From the NCBI GenBank assembly GCA_902527245.1, contig CABZOI010000010.1:1-64000 (forward strand): a stretch of 64,000 nucleotides of DNA, in the 5' to 3' direction. The notes beneath the pieces were generated by a model. It was not told where the DNA came from. It saw nothing but the letters and a program-made list of their open reading frames with translations, and searched no databases. Within the stretch, counting starts at the first letter, position 1; every line of letters begins with the position of its first letter. Made by a program: the position numbers and the translations under genes. The stretch comes from an uncultured SAR92 cluster bacterium (lineage in GTDB: Bacteria; Pseudomonadota; Gammaproteobacteria; Pseudomonadales; Porticoccaceae). Shown piece by piece: positions 7,610 through 16,645 of this stretch.

Positions 7610-9220
7610 TTGAGAAGTGTTTTGCGTCACGATGAAATTCAGATTTCAGTTGAGTCTCAAGGCTTTTACAAAAGCTTAAACAAAACTGTAGCGTTAACTC
7701 CAAAAATCCTGATTGCCTCTTTAATTTTTTGGGTTGGAATATATCCAGAGACTGCAGGATCCTTGTTGATGGAAACACAACTTCTTTCCACAAAATTGTT
7801 TGGTGGCTGGTATATATATGCAACAGCATTTTTTATGATAATTTGTATGCTTTTAGCTGTGTTTCCAAAAATTGGAAAATTAAGATTAGGATCCGAGGGC
7901 GAACAACCAGAATTCAGAACATTTACATGGTTATCGATGATGTTTGGTGCAGGCATTGGCATTGGTATGTTAACCTACTCCACAGCAGAACCAATATTTC
8001 ACCTTTCTCAAAATCCAGATACGATTCGTGGTTTTACTACTTCTTTAAATTCCGACAATGTGAGAAGCGCATTTAAATGGACGCTTCTTCATAATGGCTT
8101 AACTGCTTGGTCCTGTTACGGAGTTGTCGGAATATCTTTAGCGTATATGTCATACAACCAAGGGCTACCATTGTCTATTCGGAGTGTTTTGCAACCTGTA
8201 TTTGGCAGACATGTTTTAGGACCTTTAGGAAATATCATTGATATTGTAGCAATTCTAGCGACTATAGTAGGGTTGAGTGTGACCATCGGTTACGGTGTGT
8301 CACAATTTGCTTCAGGATTATTTAATATTAGCAAGTTTGATTGGTTGGTAGGAGAAAATGCCAAACCAACTATCCAGGCCCAAATATTGGGACTCTTGTT
8401 AATTGTGGGAGCCTCTTGTGTATCCGCAATGTCAGGAATTCACAAAGGTATAAAATGGTTGTCAAATATAAACATGATTCTCTCCCTAGTCCTTATTTTA
8501 TCTTTTGTTTTTTTTGGTTCCTCATTTATCGCATTTAAAACTTTTTTTGTCACAATCTTCGACTATGTAATGGCGTTACCAAAAATGTCATTTACAGTAT
8601 GGGATTCCAACCAAACTTCCGTTTCAAGCGAGCTGAGTTCGTGGCAGAGTAGCTGGACTATTTTTTATTGGGCTTGGTGGATTGCTTTCGCACCGTTTGT
8701 AGGATTTTTTTTGGCAAGAGTTTCCAGAGGAAGAACTATCAGAGAATATGTATTGGGGGCAATTATTGTTCCGTCATTAATTTGCCTTGTTTGGTTCTCT
8801 TTCATTGGTGGCACTGCGATTGATTTGGAGCTTTCAGGTAAAGCAAACGGAGCAATTGTAAATACAGATATCTCAAATCAATTATTTGCAACGATCAATT
8901 TGTTTATTTCGGAAAATTTTGCATCAATATTGTCATTTATCGTTGTGACTTTACTCCTCACCTTTTTAGTGACGTCTGCTGATTCAGGGATCTTAATTAT
9001 CAACACTCTTGCTTCGGGAGGTGACGGAGATCACAAAAGAGGTAAACATATCATCGTTTGGGGAATAATTTTTTCCGCCTTAATTGGAACCTTACTTTAT
9101 GCTGGAGGCATGGATGCGCTGAGATCAGTGATGATAATAGGTGCTCTCCCATTCTCACTTGTTATGCTCTTTATGACTATCGCGTTAATCAAAACCTTTC
9201 TGAAAGTTCGGTCACTCTGA
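7610..9220 (+). CDS. BCCT-family sodium/betaine-choline-carnitine type transporter
   Basis: 536 residues, about twelve membrane helices. The BCCT signatures are present: GAGIGIGMLTYSTAEP near residue 105, and the YWAWWIAFAPFVGFF segment followed by RVSRGRTIREYV near 350-380. The family imports quaternary ammonium osmolytes such as glycine betaine, usually with Na+. The exact substrate cannot be read from the sequence. No ATG is available in a sensible place; TTG at 7610 or 7622 is the likely start, so the first residues are uncertain. It is convergent with ilvC with an 18-base gap. Confidence 0.9.
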   Translation: MRSVLRHDEIQISVESQGFYKSLNKTVALTPKILIASLIFWVGIYPETAGSLLMETQLLSTKLFGGWYIYATAFFMIICMLLAVFPKIGKLRLGSEGEQPEFRTFTWLSMMFGAGIGIGMLTYSTAEPIFHLSQNPDTIRGFTTSLNSDNVRSAFKWTLLHNGLTAWSCYGVVGISLAYMSYNQGLPLSIRSVLQPVFGRHVLGPLGNIIDIVAILATIVGLSVTIGYGVSQFASGLFNISKFDWLVGENAKPTIQAQILGLLLIVGASCVSAMSGIHKGIKWLSNINMILSLVLILSFVFFGSSFIAFKTFFVTIFDYVMALPKMSFTVWDSNQTSVSSELSSWQSSWTIFYWAWWIAFAPFVGFFLARVSRGRTIREYVLGAIIVPSLICLVWFSFIGGTAIDLELSGKANGAIVNTDISNQLFATINLFISENFASILSFIVVTLLLTFLVTSADSGILIINTLASGGDGDHKRGKHIIVWGIIFSALIGTLLYAGGMDALRSVMIIGALPFSLVMLFMTIALIKTFLKVRSL

Positions 9221-9238
9221 GTTTGAAAAAACTATTTA

Positions 9239-10717
9239 CTAATCGAGTGCCAAACTTTTCATTTGTGTCATATAACCCCGAAGCTTTTTACCGATGATCT
9301 CTACGGGATGATTCCGAATAGATTCATTAACCCTAATTAATTCTTGATTATCCACATTTATAGATTCTTCTCTGATCCCATTTCCAAGATCTTCCAAAGA
9401 AAGTTTACTGACGAACTCTTTCAGAAGAGGAACAGCTGCATGGGTAAAGAGATAATTACCATATTCCGCAGTATCTGATATAACAACATTCATTTCGTAA
9501 AGCTTGTTCCTAGCGATGCAATTCGCTATCAGAGGGGTTTCATGAAGTGATTCATAATAAGCAGACTCTTCAATTATCCCGGCATCGACCATTGTTTCAA
9601 AAGCAAGTTCAACCCCTGCTTTTATCATAGCAATCATAAAAATCCCTTTGTCATAATATTCTTGTTCACCAATAGTTTTTGTGCAATCTGGTGCCAATTC
9701 AAAGGTTGTTTTTGCAGTCTCATTCCGCCATTTTAAGAGATTGATATCGTTATTTGTCCAATCAATCATCATCATCTTCGAGAATTCACCTTCGATAATG
9801 TCATCCATATGCTTCTGAAACAGGGGTGCTAACAAACTCTTTAATTCTTCTGCGATGGCTGAAGCTCTCATTTTAGAAGGATTAGAGAGTCGATCCATCA
9901 TGTTAGTAATTCCTCCATGCTTTAGTCCTTCTGTGACCGTTTCAATACCGTATTGAATAAGTTTTCTTGCATACCCCGATTCGATACCTAACTTAATTAA
10001 ATGTTCATGACCCATAATTGCTGTGGTCTGAAGCATTCCGCATAGAATTGTCTGTTCACCCATCAGATCTGATTTAACTTCTGCAATGAATGATGATTCT
10101 AATACTCCAGCCCTGTCACCCCCGGTTGCACTTGCGTAGGCTTTTGCAATTTTGAGACCATTTCCATTGGGATCATTTTCAGGATGTACCGCAATAAGAG
10201 TTGGCACACCAAATCCACGCTTATATTCTTCTCTGACTTCTGTGCCTGGACATTTTGGAGCTACCATTATAACGGTAATATCCTCGCGAATTTTCATGCC
10301 TTCTTCCACAATGTTGAAGCCGTGTGAATAAGCCAAAGTGGAGCCTTTTTTCATAAACGGCATTACCGAAGAGACTGCTTTTGTGTGTTGTTTATCTGGA
10401 GTAAGGTTGAGTACTAGATCTGCTTTAGGTACTAGTTCTTCGGGTGTTCCAACCTCGAAACCATTTTCATTTGCAGATAGAAATGATTGCCTTTTTTCCT
10501 TAATGGCTTGATCTCGCAAGGCGTATGATATGTTTAATCCTGAATCTCTCATGTTCAAGCCTTGATTTAAACCTTGAGCACCACATCCAATAATTACAAT
10601 ATTCCAGCTCTTTAAGAGATTGCACCCATCTATAAATTCATCTTTTGACATAAACCGACATTTGCCAAGTTGGGATAATTTATCTCTTAAACTAAGAGTA
10701 TTAAAATAGTTCTCCAT
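9239..10717 (-). CDS. ilvC: Ketol-acid reductoisomerase, class II (long form)
   Basis: NADPH-dependent isomerisation and reduction of acetolactate, the second shared step of valine, leucine and isoleucine synthesis. From the ATG at 10717 the protein has 492 residues, matching the long enterobacterial form nearly end to end ([21 protein letters not shown] at the N-terminus, KKLRGYMT near the C-terminus). The nucleotide-binding GCGAQG motif lies near residue 45. The ATG at 10717 has GGAG seven bases upstream, so an 18-codon upstream extension is not used. It stands alone, without ilvBN beside it. The long class II form is less usual in Pseudomonas-like relatives, which have the short form. Confidence 0.96.
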   Translation of the reverse strand: MENYFNTLSLRDKLSQLGKCRFMSKDEFIDGCNLLKSWNIVIIGCGAQGLNQGLNMRDSGLNISYALRDQAIKEKRQSFLSANENGFEVGTPEELVPKADLVLNLTPDKQHTKAVSSVMPFMKKGSTLAYSHGFNIVEEGMKIREDITVIMVAPKCPGTEVREEYKRGFGVPTLIAVHPENDPNGNGLKIAKAYASATGGDRAGVLESSFIAEVKSDLMGEQTILCGMLQTTAIMGHEHLIKLGIESGYARKLIQYGIETVTEGLKHGGITNMMDRLSNPSKMRASAIAEELKSLLAPLFQKHMDDIIEGEFSKMMMIDWTNNDINLLKWRNETAKTTFELAPDCTKTIGEQEYYDKGIFMIAMIKAGVELAFETMVDAGIIEESAYYESLHETPLIANCIARNKLYEMNVVISDTAEYGNYLFTHAAVPLLKEFVSKLSLEDLGNGIREESINVDNQELIRVNESIRNHPVEIIGKKLRGYMTQMKSLALD

Positions 10718-10807
10718 GTTGATCTCCAGAATTGCGGTTTGAAATTTGAGGACGCCATTTCGTTTGAACAATTATAAACAAAAGCTGACAATCCATAAAA
10801 CGGTATA

Positions 10808-11716
10808 TTAAGTTTTTGCTGTGGATGTAATTACTGAACCTGTAACTACAAAAAAGGCTCCTAGGATTACTATAAAATTTAGTGGCTCAGGATTTAGTAT
10901 TGTTGTTGGGGCAATTTGGACGACGAACAACGTGATTAACGGTGTTGTAGCTAAAATAGCGCTTACTCTTGATGCGTCAATATGCGTTAGGGCCTCTGAA
11001 AAACTTCCATAAGCAATCAATGTATTTAATCCACAAAAGAGTATTAGTGACCACTGGAAAGTGCTCAGGTTCGGCAGTTCATCGAATGATGAGATAGGGA
11101 AAAAGAAAACGGCTCCTATCCAATAGAATATCATCATTGTTTCTTGCGCAGAAAATTCTCTTAATAAAACTTTTTGAAATATAGCGTAACAAACCCATAC
11201 TAATGCGGCGCCTAAAAGTAAAATTAAACCTAGACCATATCTGTTGAAAGATAAGAAAACATCGTCATACTTGGGACTAAAAAACATGAGTAATCCACTG
11301 ACAAAAATAATCACACCAAACCATTGGAGATATGAAAAGTTCTCTTTAAATAAAAATACGCCTGCTAGCAATAGGCAGATAGGAGCGACCTGCATCATTA
11401 CTTGAGCTGCCTCTGCAGAGGTTTTATCCAGCCCGAATATGTATAGGGCGTAATTTATGCAAAGTAACAAACCAGCGAATCCAAATTGCAGTAACAATTT
11501 CCAATTGGTTAATTTGTGTCTATTGATGAGTTTGTTTTTTTGAATCAAGAGTGGTGTCAGTATAGTTGCAGCAATAATAAATCTGAAAAATGTTGCTGTG
11601 AAAGGATCTATGGTGGAGAGAATACCTATTAAAGCGATTGGCAAAACACCCCATAAGCTCGCAGTTACCATCGCAAAAAGTAATCCTTTTTTCTTGCTTT
11701 TCGCAACAGAATTCAT
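10808..11716 (-). CDS. EamA/DMT-family permease
   Basis: 302 residues with ten predicted helices in two related halves, the duplicated EamA (drug/metabolite transporter) architecture. The charged N-terminus (SKKKG) should be cytoplasmic. Members export amino acids, metabolites or drugs; no substrate can be named here. It lies 10 bases downstream of ychF on the same strand and may be the last gene of the prs-rplY-pth-ychF unit. Confidence 0.85.
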   Translation of the reverse strand: MNSVAKSKKKGLLFAMVTASLWGVLPIALIGILSTIDPFTATFFRFIIAATILTPLLIQKNKLINRHKLTNWKLLLQFGFAGLLLCINYALYIFGLDKTSAEAAQVMMQVAPICLLLAGVFLFKENFSYLQWFGVIIFVSGLLMFFSPKYDDVFLSFNRYGLGLILLLGAALVWVCYAIFQKVLLREFSAQETMMIFYWIGAVFFFPISSFDELPNLSTFQWSLILFCGLNTLIAYGSFSEALTHIDASRVSAILATTPLITLFVVQIAPTTILNPEPLNFIVILGAFFVVTGSVITSTAKT

Positions 11717-11726
11717 GATCTAGCGT

Positions 11727-12818
11727 TTATACATTAAATCTAAAATGGATTACGTCACCATCTTGGACAATGTACTCCTTACCCTCTAAGCGCCACTTGC
11801 CGGCGTCTTTTGCGCCTTGCTCGCCATTAAATGTAATATAGTCATCAAAATTGATAACCTCCGCTCGTATGAAACCCTTCTCAAAATCGGTGTGTATTTT
11901 TCCTGCAGCTTGAGGTGCGGTGGCATTTTTTTTTATTGTCCATGCTCGAAGCTCATTTGGACCAGCTGTAAAGTACGTGTGTAAGTTCAAAATATTGTAA
12001 CCAGAGGTAATTACTTTATTAAGACCAGGTTCAGACATTCCCATTGACTCGAGAAACTCTTGTTTTTCGCTTTCAGAAAATTCGTTCATTTCCGCTTCGA
12101 TTTTATTACAAATTGGAATAACTAAAGAATTCTCCTTAGAACCAAATTTCTGGAGAGTGGTCAAATAAGGATTATTGTCAAATCCGTCTTCTTTCACATT
12201 CGCAACATAAAATGTGGGTTTTAATGTCAAAAGATTGAGGGGTTTAAGTATTAGCTTTTCATTTTTGTCCATCCTCGCAGATCTCAAAGGAATACCTGTA
12301 TTTAAAGTCACAACTAATTTGTCAATCAGATTGTCTAGAATTATGGATTCCTTGTCCCTTGCCTTCACAGATTTAGAAATTCTTTCTTTGGTATTTTCTA
12401 GAGTTTGTAAATCTGCGAGAGCCAGTTCTGTATTGATTATTTCGAGGTCAAAAATCGGATCTACGTGATCATGCACATGAATTACGTTGTCATCATCAAA
12501 ACATCTTACCACATGGGCTATTGCGTCAGTTTCTCGTATGTTTGCCAGAAATTTATTTCCCAATCCTTCTCCCTTGGATGCACCTCCAACGAGACCTGCA
12601 ATGTCCACAAATTCCATAACTGCGGGTATTATTTTGTTGGGTTTTACTATTTTTGCAACTTTATCAATTCGATAATCCGGAACAGAAACTAATCCGTTAT
12701 TAGGTTCGATGGTGCAAAAAGGAAAGTTTTCTGCATTAATTTCTAAATTAGTTAATGCATTGAATAATGTTGATTTGCCAACATTTGGGAGCCCCACAAT
12801 ACCGCACTTAAAACCCAT
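11727..12818 (-). CDS. ychF: Redox-regulated ATPase YchF (Obg family)
   Basis: 363 residues, the usual length. The P-loop GLPNVGKST (residues 8-16) and [17 protein letters not shown] (about 69-85) are present, as is the C-terminal TGS-like domain ([22 protein letters not shown]). YchF binds ATP more than GTP and associates with ribosomes; it affects oxidative stress and translation fidelity. The start is 3 bases after the pth stop, as in many gammaproteobacteria, so the two are co-translated. Confidence 0.97.
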   Translation of the reverse strand: MGFKCGIVGLPNVGKSTLFNALTNLEINAENFPFCTIEPNNGLVSVPDYRIDKVAKIVKPNKIIPAVMEFVDIAGLVGGASKGEGLGNKFLANIRETDAIAHVVRCFDDDNVIHVHDHVDPIFDLEIINTELALADLQTLENTKERISKSVKARDKESIILDNLIDKLVVTLNTGIPLRSARMDKNEKLILKPLNLLTLKPTFYVANVKEDGFDNNPYLTTLQKFGSKENSLVIPICNKIEAEMNEFSESEKQEFLESMGMSEPGLNKVITSGYNILNLHTYFTAGPNELRAWTIKKNATAPQAAGKIHTDFEKGFIRAEVINFDDYITFNGEQGAKDAGKWRLEGKEYIVQDGDVIHFRFNV

Positions 12819-12821
12819 ATT

Positions 12822-13406
12822 TCATAAAGCCTTGTTTTTGGTATGCAAATCAAGAAGTGCCGCATCCCAATTATTATCAAATAGCATTGGTAAGCTTTTC
12901 ATCGCATTCTGGAAGCTCTTTTTAATAAGTTCCTTTTGATTAGTTAAAGGAGCTTTTAGTACATAATTGGTCACTTGTGAGGCATCTCCTGGGTGATCAA
13001 TTCCAATTCTTAATCGTTTAAAGCTGTTTTCATTTCCAAGGCACGCAATTATGTCTCGTAAACCATTATGTCCTCCATGACCTCCACCATCTTTGTATCG
13101 AGCAGTTCCAACAGGCAGATCGAGATCATCATGAACAACTAACATTGAAGATGGATCTATTCTGTAAAAGTTCAAAAAGGCAGATACAGATTTACCACTT
13201 TCATTCATAAATGTATCGGGTATCAGTAGGCTTAATTCGTGATCACCAATTCTACCTTGTCCTGATTGACCGAAATATTTCTTGCTCGGTTGTATCTTAA
13301 TATTGAAGCTTTTTGCTACAGCCACAGTAAAGGCGGCACCAACATTATGTCGGGTACCTGCGTACTTATCTCCGGGATTTCCCAAACCGACGATTATATT
13401 GATCAT
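12822..13406 (-). CDS. pth: Peptidyl-tRNA hydrolase
   Basis: 194 residues, full length. The family motifs GLGNPGDKYAGTRHNVG (residues 7-23, including the catalytic His) and HDDLDLPVG and GGHGGHNGLRDI (about 92-115) are all present. It frees tRNA from peptidyl-tRNA dropped by stalled ribosomes. It sits between rplY and ychF, the conserved order in this group, with 26 bases after rplY. Confidence 0.97.
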   Translation of the reverse strand: MINIIVGLGNPGDKYAGTRHNVGAAFTVAVAKSFNIKIQPSKKYFGQSGQGRIGDHELSLLIPDTFMNESGKSVSAFLNFYRIDPSSMLVVHDDLDLPVGTARYKDGGGHGGHNGLRDIIACLGNENSFKRLRIGIDHPGDASQVTNYVLKAPLTNQKELIKKSFQNAMKSLPMLFDNNWDAALLDLHTKNKAL

Positions 13407-13432
13407 AGTGACAGTTGATTAATCTAATTTAA

Positions 13433-14107
13433 TTAATCTTCGCCAGTAGTCTCTTCGTTCTCTGAACTTTCCGCAGATGTGTCTTCAGTAGATTCAGACT
13501 CGCTTGGTTCATCTATTTCAACAGCTTTCTGCTTGTTTACCGTAGCAACTGTTAAATCGTAGTCAGCTCCTTGACTCAAGGATACACTTTCAACACCATC
13601 AGGAAGAGTAAGATCTGATAGATGTACTATCTGACCTACGTCAACCTCGGCCATATCAACATCTATTGATTCGGGTAAGTCTTTTGGTAGACACGAAACT
13701 TCTATATCGGTCATCGTATGCGCGATTAGTCCACCACCAAGTTTGACTCCAACGCAGGTATCTTCATTTATAAAGTTGAGTGGAACTCGTGTTTGGAGTT
13801 TTGTTGTTTTACTGACTCTTAAAAAATCCATATGAAGAATTATCTGTTTCGCAGGATGCCTTTGAATATCCTTTATGATTGTATCCTCTGCTTTTCCATC
13901 GATTGAGAGAGAGATAATACTTGAATAAACGGCATCATTTTCCAGAGCTTTCGTTATATCTTTGTGAAGTATTGATATTTTTTCTGCATCTTTCTTTCCT
14001 CCATAAATAATGGCAGGTACTTCGCCAGTCAGACGACGCAGGCGGCGGCTCGCACCTTTCCCTGTATCTTCTCTTGACTTCGCATTTATCGTAAAGTTTG
14101 TAGACAT
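13433..14107 (-). CDS. rplY: 50S ribosomal protein L25, long CTC form
   Basis: 224 residues, with an N-terminal L25 5S-rRNA-binding domain (about 1-95, GKGASRRLRRLTGEVPAIIYGG), the CTC-type C-terminal beta domain, and a Glu/Ser-rich acidic tail. The long form is common outside the enterics, where L25 is only about 95 residues. It binds 5S rRNA in the large subunit and lies directly downstream of prs. The ATG has GAGG about 6 bases upstream. Confidence 0.96.
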   Translation of the reverse strand: MSTNFTINAKSREDTGKGASRRLRRLTGEVPAIIYGGKKDAEKISILHKDITKALENDAVYSSIISLSIDGKAEDTIIKDIQRHPAKQIILHMDFLRVSKTTKLQTRVPLNFINEDTCVGVKLGGGLIAHTMTDIEVSCLPKDLPESIDVDMAEVDVGQIVHLSDLTLPDGVESVSLSQGADYDLTVATVNKQKAVEIDEPSESESTEDTSAESSENEETTGED

Positions 14108-14191
14108 TATTGCCTCCTCGTTTAATTGACACAGACCGCGACCAGACCTATGTCATTGATTATACTCTGAATAGTTCAAAGCTTTTAAAAT

Positions 14192-15133
14192 TTATAAAAA
14201 CATTGCGCTGATAGATTCTTTATTGCTTATCCGTCGGATTGCTTCTGCGAGCATGGGACCTAGCGGTAGGACATGTATTTTTTTACATCTCTTTGCTTCA
14301 TCAGATAAAGGGATGCTATTGCTGACCACCAATTTGTCTAACTCTGAGTTGGAAATGTTATTTAGTGCGTCTCCCGATAAAACTGGATGTGTAGCATACG
14401 CTACTACTTTTTTGGCTCCCCTTTTTTTCAAGGCAGTCGCAGCTTTACACAGGGTTCCCGCGGTATCAACCATGTCATCAACCAGCACGCAAGTTCCTTT
14501 TTCCACTTCACCAATTAAATTCATTACTTCACTTTCATTAGGTGATGGCCTTCTTTTGTCAATGATTGCAAGATCGCAGTCGAGTTGTTTTGCCACAGCG
14601 CGCGCCCTTACTACTCCTCCTATGTCTGGTGAGACAACCCGCAAGTTCTTATAGTTTTGTCTCTCTAAATGATCAATCATGACGGGTGCGCCATATACAT
14701 TATCAACAGTGCAGTTAAAGAAACCCTGTATTTGCTCTGCATGCAAATCAACGGTGAGAACATGATCAACTCCAGCATTAGATAGCATATCGGCGACGAC
14801 CTTTGCACTTATGGGAACTCTCGCAGATCTGACTCTCCTGTCCTGTCGAGCATATCCAAAATAAGGCACGACCGCAGTAATACGCCCTGCAGATGCCCGT
14901 CGTAATGCATCGATCATCAAAACTAGTTCCATGACGTTTCTATTAGTGGGAAGGCAAATTGGTTGGACGATGAAAACGTCATTTCCCCTGACGTTAACTT
15001 TTATTTCAATATTAATCTCTCCATCGGAGTATAAGTCTACCAATGCATTACTGATCGAAACGCCCAACGATCGGGCAATTTGATTTGTCAATTCTGGATT
15101 AGCATTACCTGTAAATACCATCACGCTTGCCAT
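14192..15133 (-). CDS. prs: Ribose-phosphate pyrophosphokinase
   Basis: Makes PRPP from ribose-5-phosphate and ATP for nucleotide, His, Trp and NAD synthesis. 313 residues, the usual size. It shows the Mg/ATP segment [10 protein letters not shown] (about 97-106), the histidine-containing [13 protein letters not shown] (about 130), and the PRPP-binding [13 protein letters not shown] (about 216-228). The start at 15133 has AGAGGA about 7 bases upstream; an internal ATG at codon 5 is less likely. It is downstream of ispE and tRNA-Gln, as in Pseudomonas. Confidence 0.97.
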   Translation of the reverse strand: MASVMVFTGNANPELTNQIARSLGVSISNALVDLYSDGEINIEIKVNVRGNDVFIVQPICLPTNRNVMELVLMIDALRRASAGRITAVVPYFGYARQDRRVRSARVPISAKVVADMLSNAGVDHVLTVDLHAEQIQGFFNCTVDNVYGAPVMIDHLERQNYKNLRVVSPDIGGVVRARAVAKQLDCDLAIIDKRRPSPNESEVMNLIGEVEKGTCVLVDDMVDTAGTLCKAATALKKRGAKKVVAYATHPVLSGDALNNISNSELDKLVVSNSIPLSDEAKRCKKIHVLPLGPMLAEAIRRISNKESISAMFL

Positions 15134-15160
15134 GCGTTATTCCTCTTTGTGGAAAATATT

Positions 15161-15236
15161 TGGCTGGGGCGGGAGGATTCGAACCTCCGAATGACGGGAT
15201 CAAAACCCGTTGCCTTAGCCACTTGGCGACGCCCCA
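15161..15236 (-). tRNA. tRNA-Gln (TTG)
   Basis: A 76-base cloverleaf with encoded CCA: acceptor TGGGGCG with CGCCCCA, anticodon stem ACGGG/CCCGT, loop TTTTGAT with anticodon TTG, T loop TTCGAAT. It begins inside the last codons of ispE (22-base overlap, same strand) and ends 28 bases before prs. No separate promoter can lie between ispE and it, so it probably matures from the ispE-prs transcript or from a promoter inside ispE. Confidence 0.97.
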
Positions 15237-16072
15237 AATTCTAATCTATCAATTGTTTCATGCACTGGAGAGGATGAGATTCCTTTTGTCACAAACCCTA
15301 ACCATTTATTCGGTAAAACTTTAAGCACTGAATTTGCCTTTTCTTGTGTTTCAAACTGGCAAAAGATACAGCTTCCTGTCCCTGTAAGTTTCGGATTACC
15401 TTGGTCTTTTAACCATGTTAGGACCGATGAAATTTCCGGGTATAGTGAAGCCACTAAATTTTGACAGTCGTTCTCCGAATGACCTTTTAAAATCGCCGAT
15501 ATTTTGGATGGTAGTGAGTTTCTTGTCAATTCAGAGTGAGAAAAAATTTCATTAGTTGAGACGGATATTCTTGGATAAACGATTAAAAACCAACACTCAG
15601 GTGTTGCGATAGGCATCAGTTTTTCTCCAATACTCTCAGCAAGAGCATTTTTGCCTAATAAAAAAATGGGTACATCAGCACCGAGCTGGTATCCAAGTTT
15701 CGATAATTGATCGTTTGAGTAATTCAAGTGCAATAAGCGGTTTAGTATCAACAATGTTGTTGCAGCATTGCTACTTCCACCGCCTAATCCCGCACCAATC
15801 GGGATTTTTTTATTGAGTGTAATCTTACAATTTAAAGGCTGAGAAAGCTTTTCCTCAATCATGTCTGTTGCTTTAAGAATGAGGTTGTTCTGTATCTTTA
15901 CATTGGATATTAATTGAACACCTCTATCCTTGGTAAGTTCAAAAGTCATATTGTCGCCAAAATCTATAAATTGAAAAATGGTTTGGATATTGTGGTAACC
16001 ATCAGGACGGCGATTCAATATTTTTAAGTTGAGATTTAGTTTCGCAGGAGATAAAACTTCAATTCTTATCAC
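15215..16072 (-). CDS. ispE: 4-diphosphocytidyl-2-C-methyl-D-erythritol kinase
   Basis: GHMP kinase of the MEP isoprenoid pathway, phosphorylating CDP-methylerythritol. 285 residues, normal length. Family motifs: SPAKLNLNL (residues 8-16), the glycine-rich ATP loop PIGAGLGGGSSNAA (about 91-104) and the C-terminal LTGTGSCIFC (about 233-242). Its last seven sense codons and TAA stop lie inside tRNA-Gln. RNase P cutting at the tRNA 5' end would remove the stop from the message. It follows lolB with a 3-base gap. Confidence 0.97.
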   Translation of the reverse strand: MIRIEVLSPAKLNLNLKILNRRPDGYHNIQTIFQFIDFGDNMTFELTKDRGVQLISNVKIQNNLILKATDMIEEKLSQPLNCKITLNKKIPIGAGLGGGSSNAATTLLILNRLLHLNYSNDQLSKLGYQLGADVPIFLLGKNALAESIGEKLMPIATPECWFLIVYPRISVSTNEIFSHSELTRNSLPSKISAILKGHSENDCQNLVASLYPEISSVLTWLKDQGNPKLTGTGSCIFCQFETQEKANSVLKVLPNKWLGFVTKGISSSPVHETIDRLEFGASPSG

Positions 16073-16075
16073 TGT

Positions 16076-16645
16076 CTAAAATTCCCATGAAAGTATTTTT
16101 AATATGAGCCAATTTTTTTGTCCACGCATAGCGATTTTCATAGGAAGCAGTTGATCATTAATATTTTTATAGTCATCTAACTGGATAATCCATCCATCCT
16201 GTGAAAATTCTTTCGTTAATTTGTTTTCATCCACTAATAACTCTGTCGTTGGTTTATTGGGGACTTGCATTCCTTTTATCCACCATTTCAAATTTGAAAA
16301 CGGCAGTGACAAACCAACTAATTTTTGTGCGGCATGTTCTGTTTCAAAAATATGATTTTGATCGTTGTGGCTTATTTTGCTGATTTTGTTATCCCCAGAA
16401 ATAAAAATCTTTTTATTGAGTGGAAACTTTAAGTCAATGTAATGATTATCTTTTCTCTGTCTCCACTTTAGGGTTGCGAAGCCTTGTTCCCCTGAGTTTG
16501 AGAACGAAATCTTAGAACGTATTGTCCAGTTTTGATTGGAAAATATATTTATCTTTTGTTCGTTTTGTTCTTCCTGAGTATTTTGTGTAAGACATCCAGA
16601 TAATAATAAGAGAAATATTAGACTAACTCGTAGACCATTTCTCAT
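16076..16645 (-). CDS. lolB: Outer-membrane lipoprotein receptor LolB
   Basis: 189 residues with a lipoprotein signal ending in LLSGC (Cys18). The mature part is a LolB-type beta half-barrel, with NWTIRSKISFSNSGEQGFATLKW near residue 39 and WWIKGM near 121. LolB takes lipoproteins from LolA and inserts them in the outer membrane. Overall similarity is weak, but the size, lipobox and position between lbcA-like and ispE make the call good. Its start overlaps the upstream stop by 4 bases (ATGA). Confidence 0.88.
   Translation of the reverse strand: MRNGLRVSLIFLLLLSGCLTQNTQEEQNEQKINIFSNQNWTIRSKISFSNSGEQGFATLKWRQRKDNHYIDLKFPLNKKIFISGDNKISKISHNDQNHIFETEHAAQKLVGLSLPFSNLKWWIKGMQVPNKPTTELLVDENKLTKEFSQDGWIIQLDDYKNINDQLLPMKIAMRGQKNWLILKILSWEF

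Noticed and set aside
14223-14654. 143-residue plus-strand frame opposite prs
   Set aside because: Antisense shadow of a clear prs gene.
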